From positions 1-32,046 of the IMG/VR virus record IMGVR_UViG_3300010368_000055: a stretch of DNA of 32,046 nt; one strand, written 5' to 3'. The notes under the pieces are model-generated. The model was not told where the DNA came from and did not search any database. It was given only the letters and a program-made list of their open reading frames with translations. Below, piece by piece: positions 15,511-22,780 of the stretch. The DNA is from a virus. Position numbers and translations under genes: made by a program. Each line of letters begins with the position of its first letter. The first letter of the stretch is position 1.

Positions 15511-16337
15511 TATGCTTTCCCCTCGAACTGCTTCATCATTTGATACATCTTAGCGGCCCCTTTGGCTCGATCCCCGCCGCCTGCTCCCGCAACCGCAGCG
15601 TTGGTCATTACAAATTCACCGTCCGACAACGCCGCTTCTTGTACGGGCTGACCATTTTGATAGATCTTAGCAGGTATTGAGTCGCTGGTTCCTGTGCCGG
15701 GGCCCTCGATCATGCCGCCCATGGCAAATTCACCTTCTTGCCTTGCACGAATTGCGGCGTCTCTTTCCATTTTGGAATTATAATACTGACCTGTTGCACT
15801 GTCTACATACAGAGCGCCGATCCGTGCCCCGCCGTAGCCGGGACTTCGCTCACCTGTTTCCATCTGAGCACGTTGTTTGTCAGTCATAACAACCTTTGGG
15901 TTGGCTTGTTCGCTGCCTGTGAGTAGTGCAGCCATAACATACGGGTTGTTCATCAAACCTGTGATCCCACCCGTCCCTATGCCTTGAGCTACTGCGTTGG
16001 CTCCGGGCATTGACTTTGCCATCTCCGCAGTCTGTGCCACATTAGCCCCTGTGAGCATCTGCCCTAATTGAGTGCCGATGCCGCCTTGCGCTTGCGCATT
16101 TGCTGCCAACGCCGCGTTCGATCCTACGCCACCTAAACCTAAAGCGGAACCCGCGGTCGCCGCAAAGTTCTGAATCCCCGGAATAGACCCAATACCAAAC
16201 CCCATCAAACCTGCTTTAAGTGCGTCCTCTGCATCCCCGCCTCCAGCAAGGCTACCAATACCCGCACCAATAGCGGCCCCGCCGGGACCGCCTACTGCCA
16301 GACCAACCAGTCCACCAAGGGTCGATAATAAACTCAT
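15510..16337 (-). CDS. glycine-zipper protein with SDGEFVMT C-terminal motif (275 aa)
   Basis: The N-terminal 35 residues are a glycine zipper (LVGLAVGGPGGAAIGAGIGS), a pattern found in membrane-inserting proteins. The Ala/Gly-rich middle is followed by a distinct C-terminal domain: MGGMIEGPGTGTSDSIPAKI (about 206-225), then ALSDGEFVMTNAAVAGAGGG and GAAKMYQMMKQFE. That C-terminal block recurs, to my recollection, in many marine phage minor virion proteins. Together these suggest an ejected pore or tube component that crosses the host envelope. It overlaps both neighbours by one base (TAATG). Function is inferred; the zipper and the C-terminal block are directly visible. Confidence 0.65.
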   Translation of the reverse strand: MSLLSTLGGLVGLAVGGPGGAAIGAGIGSLAGGGDAEDALKAGLMGFGIGSIPGIQNFAATAGSALGLGGVGSNAALAANAQAQGGIGTQLGQMLTGANVAQTAEMAKSMPGANAVAQGIGTGGITGLMNNPYVMAALLTGSEQANPKVVMTDKQRAQMETGERSPGYGGARIGALYVDSATGQYYNSKMERDAAIRARQEGEFAMGGMIEGPGTGTSDSIPAKIYQNGQPVQEAALSDGEFVMTNAAVAGAGGGDRAKGAAKMYQMMKQFEGKA

Positions 16338-16558
16338 TATGCTTCTCCCGATATAGGTTCAGGGGCCGTCACTGTAATACTTGTATTACGTCTTTCCGAT
16401 CCAGTCCAGTTTTCTCCGCAGTCGGGGCAATTTCCGTCTGGGTAACTTGCGATTTCTGCTGGCGTGTCAACGATGTTTTCGCAGTTTACACAATGCAGTG
16501 TATCAGAACTTGTTGAAGGTTTCCAGCGGGAGCCGTCTGGCATTGTAATTACAGTCAT
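16337..16558 (-). CDS. small zinc-ribbon protein (73 aa)
   Basis: A 73-residue protein with two CxxC knuckles, CVNC (about 23-26) and CPDC (about 44-47), separated by about 17 residues. This is a classic zinc-ribbon arrangement. The rest is polar. It starts in an ATGA overlap with the preceding gene and its stop overlaps the next start (TAATG). Location among virion genes suggests a small structural or assembly protein rather than a transcription factor, but this is not certain. Confidence 0.7.
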   Translation of the reverse strand: MTVITMPDGSRWKPSTSSDTLHCVNCENIVDTPAEIASYPDGNCPDCGENWTGSERRNTSITVTAPEPISGEA

Positions 16559-16848
16559 GTTGTCACCGTTACTGCGCCTACTGTACCTGTTCCTGAAGAA
16601 CCGCGAACGTAAGGCTGGTTGGGTTGTGGTACTCTAACAACTCCATCGTGTTGAAACAATGCCCCCGGCGGAAGACCGCTGTCATCACTTTGTAAATTGG
16701 TAATTGTTATCTCTGTCGCTCGAATGTCCCCGGGGTTTTGTACCTGCTCCAAGAATACAGAAAACGAACGAAGCACCTCTGCGAAATACCTTTGCTCGTA
16801 ATCTGCGGGGGGAATAGGAAAGTAAGGACGGGAGAGACGACGAGACAT
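16555..16848 (-). CDS. small conserved virion-region protein (97 aa)
   Basis: A 97-residue protein: N-terminal LSRPYFPIPPADYEQRYFAE, an amphipathic helix FAEVLRSFSVFLEQVQNPG, then a beta-rich half ending GTGTVGAVTVTT. I recall similar proteins beside the tail nozzle-like gene in marine phages, annotated only as hypothetical. It sits in a four-base ATGA overlap with the zinc-ribbon gene and a one-base TAATG overlap with the nozzle-like gene, so a role in the tail or in connecting tail and core is plausible. Confidence 0.6.
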   Translation of the reverse strand: MSRRLSRPYFPIPPADYEQRYFAEVLRSFSVFLEQVQNPGDIRATEITITNLQSDDSGLPPGALFQHDGVVRVPQPNQPYVRGSSGTGTVGAVTVTT

Positions 16849-18767
16849 TACCGCCTCCCATCTGGTCTAAGATCCAACCGGGGAGATCCTAGCCGCCATG
16901 TAACGCCTGTATCGTTAGACTGAATCTTGAACCGCATTTGCCGCCCACGAAGGCGGAAGTAAAGTTGCTCTGTTCGAGAGTCTACAGGAACGGACTGGGT
17001 TTTAACAAACGCATCTGTCTGGCTAACCGAGTACGTCCCGTCAGGGGCGTTCTTTACATCTAACGTTATGTTTACGTCAGGTATAATCGCTGTCGAAGAC
17101 TTGAAGTCTACGTCAGGTATCATCTTGCGAAGCAGCATAAACTGCTCTCCGTCCCCAATATCCATGGGGCTGGACTGTATGTATGCCACGATAGGAGTTA
17201 CGGGGTCCGTGGTCCCATCGTCAAAGCCAATCTCATGCTCGTAGATATAGCCGTCTGTGTTGGCGGCAAACGGAAAGTCAAAGATTCCACGGTCTATCCA
17301 CGCTGTGCGAGCAAACGAGCCGTAATACCAAACCTGTTCGGTGTAGTTGTACACCACATAGCGGTCTACTTCCCCGCTGTTCAGGCTTGGGTAGAACCAC
17401 CAAAGCTCAGAGTGTTCGGTGTTCAAACCCACCGTGATCTTTTCTAGTTCGCCTTCGTTAATGTCGCTAAACACAAAGTCTCGAACCGTACAAGGCAAGC
17501 GCTGAACCGCACCAGAGTAGATGTAAAACTCAGAGCGACCCATCCAAAACACAGTATCGTCCACCGCAATCGCAGCGTTCGGCCCAGCTATCGTGATGTT
17601 TTCTGACAACGCAGTTACACCAAACGTGAACGGTGGCCCAAGGAACTGCATGGCGTACAGAGTAGTGTCCGTAAACACTAGGATCTGCTGACGTGTTTCT
17701 ACGGCAGTAACAATCTCGGAACCCGAGCCCAGTCGCAGTTCGCCAGCCGTGTTCGTACTTGTTGTCTGCCAGTCGGTCAAAGATTCTTGGTCCGAGAACC
17801 GTATAGCCAACGGATCCTGCACTCCGGGGTTGGCTTCCGTGTCACAACCAAAAGCAAGAACGTGCCTATCTCGATCCGAAACCATGACCTGCTTTGCAAC
17901 TGTCGGGACGCTCTGTCCGCCAGCCAAGCTAGTAATGTCCACGGCCCGTGTGCTCACGGTTCCTGTTTGATCCCAATAGTATATTCCGCCGTCTCGCACG
18001 TTCATTAACAAGTCTTCACCAAAGTTGTCGTGCGACCAAAGACGGATTGTGTTTGATACGATTGGATCTGTAGAGGCAGAGCCCCATGTGCCACGGCTCC
18101 ATGTCCCTGCACCCCAACCCGCACCAGACACAGTGATGTCCAGGCCCGTGTTGATCTGGTACGCGCCTACCACCGAGCCGCCTCCGTTGCCTGAGTCGGA
18201 ACCATTCGCAGTGACGTATGTAGGTGTGAGTTGACCGTCTACTGTAATGTCATAGATGGGGGTGTTGGCAGCACGGGCGTCAATCTTATACGAGTTGTTG
18301 TCCACGACCTCTGTAATCTGGTACTCTTGATTTATCACGGCGGCGGTGATGTTGCCGCCTAAAGACGCCGCACCAGAAAACGTGACAAAGTCGTTTACGA
18401 CTGCGCCATGCGAAGCGTCCGTTACTGTAATTGTGTACGACCCATTGGTTGCAGCAAACGTAACATCCCCTGCGGCTGTAGTCAGCCTAATCGGTGTTAT
18501 ATCGTTGTAAAAGCCACCCTCGTCTATGTAATACTTGAGGTGCGTACCAACGCCAATGTATCTGTCTCGGTCTAATGAAACCCACGGATGAAGCGCACGA
18601 CATGTTCCGAGGAAAGAGTTGCTGGAACTCTTCTGCCAACCACCAATCTTTTCCGGAAAGCCTTTTTGGAATCGAACATGATCAATGTCGAACCAGCCTC
18701 CTTGATTAGTGTACGACGTTACCTCGCGGTTTACGCCGGGTCGAAACTGTAGTTTTGAGAGCGCCAT
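16848..18767 (-). CDS. tail nozzle/hub-like protein (T7 gp12 / P22 gp10 type, tentative)
   Basis: A 639-residue beta-rich structural protein. The beginning, LQFRPGVNREVTSYTNQGGW followed by FDIDHVRFQKGFPEKIGGW, recurs in large virion proteins of marine podoviruses annotated as stabilisation or tail tubular proteins. The repeated W/Y-containing strands across the whole length (for example LTDWQTTSTNTAGELRLGSG, VFWMGRSEFYIYSG and WWFYPSLNSGEVDRYVVYNY) suggest a beta-propeller-like body, as in T7 gp12 and P22 gp10. These proteins form the distal tube that seals the packaged DNA. It is followed within three bases by an upstream small virion gene and overlaps its downstream neighbour by one base. 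The assignment is by pattern and context, not by a decisive motif. Confidence 0.6.
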   Translation of the reverse strand: MALSKLQFRPGVNREVTSYTNQGGWFDIDHVRFQKGFPEKIGGWQKSSSNSFLGTCRALHPWVSLDRDRYIGVGTHLKYYIDEGGFYNDITPIRLTTAAGDVTFAATNGSYTITVTDASHGAVVNDFVTFSGAASLGGNITAAVINQEYQITEVVDNNSYKIDARAANTPIYDITVDGQLTPTYVTANGSDSGNGGGSVVGAYQINTGLDITVSGAGWGAGTWSRGTWGSASTDPIVSNTIRLWSHDNFGEDLLMNVRDGGIYYWDQTGTVSTRAVDITSLAGGQSVPTVAKQVMVSDRDRHVLAFGCDTEANPGVQDPLAIRFSDQESLTDWQTTSTNTAGELRLGSGSEIVTAVETRQQILVFTDTTLYAMQFLGPPFTFGVTALSENITIAGPNAAIAVDDTVFWMGRSEFYIYSGAVQRLPCTVRDFVFSDINEGELEKITVGLNTEHSELWWFYPSLNSGEVDRYVVYNYTEQVWYYGSFARTAWIDRGIFDFPFAANTDGYIYEHEIGFDDGTTDPVTPIVAYIQSSPMDIGDGEQFMLLRKMIPDVDFKSSTAIIPDVNITLDVKNAPDGTYSVSQTDAFVKTQSVPVDSRTEQLYFRLRGRQMRFKIQSNDTGVTWRLGSPRLDLRPDGRR

Positions 18768-18770
18768 TTA

Positions 18771-19145
18771 TCATGTAATCTCTTCGTAAGTTACGATAAT
18801 TTTTAGATCATTCGCCGCACTAGCCGTGGCACCCAAAGATTTGTCTTCCTCTAAGTAGATAGGCGTATCTTTCGTGACAACATCAAGGAAGGTGTTTGCT
18901 GCAACACTTTTAGCCTGCACCAGTTCCATTGCCGTGCCGCCCAAATTGTCTTGTGTGTAGTACGAAATGGTTGCGTCAGCGGAGTTGCTCCCATCTACGT
19001 TGACAACCCGAACTAACGTGACCCGCAGCACTTTGTTTGAGCCTACAGCGTTTTCTAAAACCGAGGTGGCACTCGTTGTGGTAAGGCTGGTAGCGTCCGT
19101 CTTCCCCAGCATCGATGTGATGTTTACAATGTTCGGCGCGGTCAT
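18771..19145 (-). CDS. small beta-rich virion protein (124 aa)
   Basis: A 124-residue Thr/Ser/Val/Ala-rich protein with alternating strand patterns (NKVLRVTLVRVVNVD, ATISYYTQDN, TPIYLEEDKSLGATASAAND, LKIIVTYEEIT). The layout of a short N-terminal lead followed by a jelly-roll-like set of strands is typical of small decoration or tail-attachment proteins. It recalls the right-edge protein at 31707-32046 in style (a strand-rich body and a penultimate conserved strand), though I see no clear sequence identity. The start has GGAG upstream. It lies between the fibre gene and the nozzle-like gene, pointing to a tail-tip or fibre-attachment role. Confidence 0.6.
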   Translation of the reverse strand: MTAPNIVNITSMLGKTDATSLTTTSATSVLENAVGSNKVLRVTLVRVVNVDGSNSADATISYYTQDNLGGTAMELVQAKSVAANTFLDVVTKDTPIYLEEDKSLGATASAANDLKIIVTYEEIT

Positions 19146-19155
19146 GTTCTATCTC

Positions 19156-19872
19156 CTAACCAAAAATAAGGCTGAAGGCTACGGCCTTGCCTGTTGTTGC
19201 TCTTTCTGAAAACGACAGGGTTCCTGACCCATTCGTCACCAGAGTCTCATTCGCGGACCCGTCACTGGTAGGTAGGGTAAATGCCGCCACAAACGCTTGC
19301 AAGTTTGCATCATACGCCAGAACATCTGTGCCAATCACCACGCCAAGATTCGTCCGTGCCGCAGCGGCTGTGCCTGCGCCAGTGCCCCCGTCTGCAATTG
19401 CAAGATCCATGATCCCAGTTACACTGCCTCCGGTTATGGACACATTGCCCATTGCAAAGTTGGTTGTAAGGTCACTGACCGCGGCCCCCGCTCCCGCTCC
19501 ATCAGCATAGATAATTTTAGACTGACCATTTGGAACAGTGACGTTACTACCAGAGCCTTGCGAAAACACCGCAGCCTGCCCAGAGTTATTGTAAACAAAG
19601 TAAACATGCTGACCGTCATTCGGATCGATAGTAATGGTGTTAGTTCCAGAAGGTGACCCCGCCAAAACAAGCACTTTGTATTGACCCGGGGACAGAGACC
19701 CATCGTTCGTGCTTAACGTATGCGTAGTACCCGCAAGAGAAATAGTACCAACGCCGTTAGTCAAACGGTCTATGATGTTTAAGTTTGTGTTAGTGATCGT
19801 GCCCCATGTACCCGACTTTTCGCCGTTACGAATAAGCTCTATACCACTGTTATCTGCGTATGTACTAGGCAT
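19156..19872 (-). CDS. tail fibre protein, N-terminal attachment type (238 aa)
   Basis: A 238-residue fibre-type protein. The first 130 residues (GIELIRNGEKSGTWGTITNT, then NIIDRLTNGVGTISL, ending around KIIYADGAGAGAAV) form a module common at the start of marine phage tail fibres. A Gly/Ala collagen-poor linker follows (IADGGTGAGTAAAARTNLG, a classic phage fibre repeat motif). The end carries LPTSDGSANETLVTNGSGTL, a spacer that is also found, in variant form, in the middle of the YadA-like fibre at 25550-28144. It likely anchors a trimeric fibre to the tail, with no receptor-binding tip visible in this chain. Confidence 0.7.
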   Translation of the reverse strand: MPSTYADNSGIELIRNGEKSGTWGTITNTNLNIIDRLTNGVGTISLAGTTHTLSTNDGSLSPGQYKVLVLAGSPSGTNTITIDPNDGQHVYFVYNNSGQAAVFSQGSGSNVTVPNGQSKIIYADGAGAGAAVSDLTTNFAMGNVSITGGSVTGIMDLAIADGGTGAGTAAAARTNLGVVIGTDVLAYDANLQAFVAAFTLPTSDGSANETLVTNGSGTLSFSERATTGKAVAFSLIFG

Positions 19873-19880
19873 CTACTTTC

Positions 19881-20579
19881 CTATGCAGCTATGATTTCTG
19901 TCCAGATCGTATCGTTGTCTGGTATAATTCTGCCCCAAACTAGCACGTTTCCAGTTCGACCGCTACCCGCAACTCCAGTAACGGAAACCGCGGCGTTACC
20001 CTTGATTGTTGGATCCCCGACCTCTCCCTGTGCAGGGGCCACAGTGCCAATAGGAATGACGCTGTTGATTCGGATACTAGGCAAACCAACCGCCCCTGTT
20101 GCCGCTATGCCCACGACCGAAACTATCTGGTCTGTTTTGACCGTGACGCCGCCAACGTTACCTGTAGCTTCAAGTCCAGTAACAGGAACAGACGCTGCGC
20201 CTTCGATAGTTACTGAGCCGACTCCGCCCGTAGCGGCAATCCCGACAACGGAGATGTTCTGGTCCGTAACTAAAGTAACAGAGCCAACTTGCCCTGTTGC
20301 AGCAACTCCGGAAACAGGAATGCTATGACCTGTCTTAACCGTAACACCGTTTACGGCGGTTGTCGCCTCAAGACCCGTGACCGGAACTTGCGCTTCACCT
20401 GAAATGCTGACAGAGCCAACGCCACCTGTTGCGGCGACTCCGGTTACAGAGATGTTCTGATCCGTAACTAAAGTAACAGAGCCAACGCCACCTGTTCCAA
20501 CTAAACCTGAGACAGGGACAAAGGTAGTAGAATCCTCCGCCGCTAACGGAGCCGTCGTTAGTGGGGAGAATCCAAGCAT
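19881..20579 (-). CDS. beta-repeat virion protein with nine 22-residue repeats (232 aa)
   Basis: After a 20-residue lead (MLGFSPLTTAPLAAEDSTTF) the chain is nine consecutive repeats of about 22 residues. The consensus is [VI]-x-V-[ST]-G-[LV]-x-A-T-G-x-V-G-x-V-T-[VL]-x-T/G-x-x-x. A short unique tail closes it (DNDTIWTEIIAA). Neighbouring copies alternate in a three-repeat super-period: one ending VTLVTDQN, one ending SISGEAQ or TIEGAAS, one ending VTVKTGHS or VTVKTDQI. Such short Val/Gly/Thr repeats suit a beta-solenoid or a stack of beta sandwiches, as in fibre shafts. It lies among fibre genes and probably forms a shaft or decoration. No homologue with known function is recognised. Confidence 0.65.
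   Translation of the reverse strand: MLGFSPLTTAPLAAEDSTTFVPVSGLVGTGGVGSVTLVTDQNISVTGVAATGGVGSVSISGEAQVPVTGLEATTAVNGVTVKTGHSIPVSGVAATGQVGSVTLVTDQNISVVGIAATGGVGSVTIEGAASVPVTGLEATGNVGGVTVKTDQIVSVVGIAATGAVGLPSIRINSVIPIGTVAPAQGEVGDPTIKGNAAVSVTGVAGSGRTGNVLVWGRIIPDNDTIWTEIIAA
19922..20519 (-). repeat. nine tandem 66-bp repeats inside the beta-repeat protein gene
   Basis: Nine consecutive units of about 66 bases encode the 22-residue repeats; one unit is 69 bases. Near-identical DNA in copies one and four, and in copies two and five, shows the array grew by duplication of a three-unit block of about 198 bases, beyond single-unit slippage. Confidence 0.8.
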
Positions 20580-20582
20580 AGT

Positions 20583-20897
20583 TTACGGCTCTCCGTGGTC
20601 GTCGCACCATGCGTTGACCGTGGCGGTTAATTCTTCGTCGGTAGCGGGAACGGAAGAGCCGTCTTCGTCGAGCTCCATGGTCGGGTAGCGGGTGTTGATG
20701 TCCAGTACCCGTGCGATAAGACTAGCACGGTTGAGTTCTACCACCGAATCCGGGACGTAGTAGTCACGGTTCGCCATATCAGGCGACCAGCCAATCAGAG
20801 TGTTGTTGTCGGGGTCCATGAAGTAGCCCCCGTCTTCGACCCATGAAGGGGCGCGCTTGCTACCCATTTCGCGGACAAGCATGTACTCAAGAATCAT
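20583..20897 (-). CDS. unknown small acidic protein (104 aa)
   Basis: A 104-residue acidic protein beginning MILEYMLVREMGSKRAPSWV. I placed the start at ATG 20897, because GGAGG at 20908-20904 is six bases upstream; the frame is open for 27 more codons but those lie inside the previous gene. It contains two aromatic/Asp clusters (GGYFMDPDNNTLIGW and MANRDYYVPDSVVELNRA) and an acidic end (DEDGSSVPATDEEL). It overlaps the upstream coiled-coil gene by 11 bases. I do not recognise it. Position between fibre-type genes suggests a chaperone or a small tail component. Confidence 0.6.
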   Translation of the reverse strand: MILEYMLVREMGSKRAPSWVEDGGYFMDPDNNTLIGWSPDMANRDYYVPDSVVELNRASLIARVLDINTRYPTMELDEDGSSVPATDEELTATVNAWCDDHGEP

Positions 20898-21702
20898 CTT
20901 TTGCCTCCAGTCGGAGCATGTACTCCGGGTTAATGAAATCAGTTTTACCAAACAACCGCTCGGCTGTCTTATCCACATTGGCGCAATACTTGTCGGCCAT
21001 GAGGTCGAGGAAGTCTTCGAGGTCGTTCGAGTGCATTAATTCCGCTTTGGCAATGCGCTCTGCGGTATGCTTCACGTACCCGCTAACCTCGGTGAGTGCC
21101 ACCTGTGGGTGCACACCATACTGCTGTAGGTATTCAATCGTGGCTGTGTTAGCTCGACCGCCATCAAGTAGGTTGCGATACATAAGCTCAAAGCCGCGGC
21201 GCACGTGGTGGCGTTTCTCTTCGCGCTCGTAGGCCTCTTCGTCCCAGTCGTCGATGCCGTTTTTCGCCTTGATGTTCTCGTAAGCGTCAATCATCGTGGC
21301 AATGTCTTTGAACGAGCCGTTGATCTTGGACTCAAGCATGTCGATGCTAAACCGCTTTTGCCGAAGTTCTGCCTGTTCAACAGGGTCGACACTGCCTTCT
21401 AGGTCTTGAATCTCCTTGACCGTCTTGGCATGGTTCACCTGCGCTTCGGCCAGCGCCATCTTGCGCTTCTCAACTTCGGCCATGACCTGACGCATCATGC
21501 GGTAGGGTGATTGCCCGTTCAGCATGGTCAACGTCATCAGAGACAGCGTGTGCTGGCTGTTGTTGCGGTCGAACGCACGGGTCTTCTGCTCCAGCTCGGG
21601 CAGGTATTGGTTCACCTTAGCCACCGCAGCAGCGTTGATCTTGTCTGCGGATACAGCCGGTAGGCTGAAGGTGATTTCGTCAGTCGTTGTAAGTGCAGTC
21701 AT
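20887..21702 (-). CDS. helical/coiled-coil protein of unknown function (271 aa)
   Basis: The product is 271 residues, starting MTALTTTDEITFSLPAVSAD. I placed the start at ATG 21702 because GGAGA lies just upstream inside the end of the kelch-like gene; a longer frame to 21783 is not needed. The chain is almost entirely helical: QVMAEVEKRKMALAEAQVNH forms a coiled coil near 70-120, and the second half contains EKRHHVRRGFELMYRNLLDG and further helices. It has no transmembrane segment and no enzyme motif that I recognise. Being helical and intracellular-looking while lying between adhesin genes, it may be a fibre-assembly chaperone. That is a guess from context. Confidence 0.6.
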   Translation of the reverse strand: MTALTTTDEITFSLPAVSADKINAAAVAKVNQYLPELEQKTRAFDRNNSQHTLSLMTLTMLNGQSPYRMMRQVMAEVEKRKMALAEAQVNHAKTVKEIQDLEGSVDPVEQAELRQKRFSIDMLESKINGSFKDIATMIDAYENIKAKNGIDDWDEEAYEREEKRHHVRRGFELMYRNLLDGGRANTATIEYLQQYGVHPQVALTEVSGYVKHTAERIAKAELMHSNDLEDFLDLMADKYCANVDKTAERLFGKTDFINPEYMLRLEAKDDS

Positions 21703-21703
21703 T

Positions 21704-22780
21704 TTAGTCTCCTGAACATGCGGCGGGACCACGTGGGTTGTTGACCAAGTCACCAAAATCAACAGCATTACCCGTCGTTGCAATAGTTACATAGTCAATT
21801 ATGTTTTGATTAGATGCTCCAAAACCGCCGCCCCACACACCCCTAGTGTTGTTAGCAGTAGAACCAAGCCACGACCTAACAACAGTTAAATCACCAAAAT
21901 CGGCGGCATTTCCCGGTGTTGCAATAGTCACGTAGTCAATCGTGCCTTCTGTCCCGACTCCATCCTTGTATCCGCCACCAAACAGCCCTCTAACCATGTT
22001 AGAACAACCGGCCAAATCTTGTCTACCAACAGTTAAATCACCAAAATCGGTGGCATTTCCCGTTGTTGCGATAGTCACATAGTCAATTATGTTAGAGGAT
22101 GCGGAGGTTCCTCCGGCCCAAAGACCATACGTCGTGTCTGCAACACCCGCAACAAAATCCCTAGCAGCAGTTAAATCACCAAAATCGGCGGCATTTCCCG
22201 TTGTTGCGATAGTCACGTAGTCAATCGTGTTTAGTGGGGAGCCGTCACTACCACCACCGAAAGCCCCTATCGTTCCATTTGAGCACCCAGCTAAACCTCT
22301 TCTTCCAACGGTTAGATCACCAAAATCAACAGAGTTAGATAAAGAGGAAAAGGTGATATACGCTATATCAGTGAGGTAGGGGCCGGTAGCGCCTCCGGCG
22401 AAGAGACCTCTAGCGCCGTTTGAACACGCCCCCCTATAGCCATTGGACGTTGGTAAATCCCCAAAATCCGAAGCATTTCCAGTCGTGCTAATTGTGATGT
22501 ACTGGATTGTGTTGTCGCTTTGACCTCCCCCAAAAACACCTCGATCCCCAAGATTAGTAGGAGGAGGACTAGCACTGACCTCGTACCACTCACCATCAAT
22601 GTACATCTTCAGGGTTTCATCTGAGTCATTCCACCAGATAGCACCGTCAGTTACACCCGTAGGTTCCGTTGTCTGGTCGTAGTATTCACGTTCAGCATAG
22701 CCGTTGCCTGCTTTAAGGTTAGCAGGGAAGTTGACCGCTGCGCCGCCGTTCTCAATTGCATCTGTTTTTAAGGTACTCAT
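21704..22780 (-). CDS. kelch-like repeat tail adhesin, paralogue 1 (358 aa)
   Basis: The third transcribed of three tandem paralogues. An N-terminal module of about 75 residues (YYDQTTEPTGVTDGAIWWND, then YIDGEWYEV and a PPP hinge) resembles a fibre-attachment or chaperone-free linker domain. Six repeats of about 47 residues follow, each with a GxFGGG or GLWAGG turn, an IDYVTIATTGN strand and a DFGDLT turn. Six such blades would close into a beta-propeller displayed at the fibre tip. The chain ends PAACSGD; the codons for Gly-Asp-stop (GGA GAC TAA) also form the ribosome binding site of the downstream gene at 20887-21702. Probable role is receptor binding on the host surface. Propeller closure is inference. 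Confidence 0.75.
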   Translation of the reverse strand: MSTLKTDAIENGGAAVNFPANLKAGNGYAEREYYDQTTEPTGVTDGAIWWNDSDETLKMYIDGEWYEVSASPPPTNLGDRGVFGGGQSDNTIQYITISTTGNASDFGDLPTSNGYRGACSNGARGLFAGGATGPYLTDIAYITFSSLSNSVDFGDLTVGRRGLAGCSNGTIGAFGGGSDGSPLNTIDYVTIATTGNAADFGDLTAARDFVAGVADTTYGLWAGGTSASSNIIDYVTIATTGNATDFGDLTVGRQDLAGCSNMVRGLFGGGYKDGVGTEGTIDYVTIATPGNAADFGDLTVVRSWLGSTANNTRGVWGGGFGASNQNIIDYVTIATTGNAVDFGDLVNNPRGPAACSGD

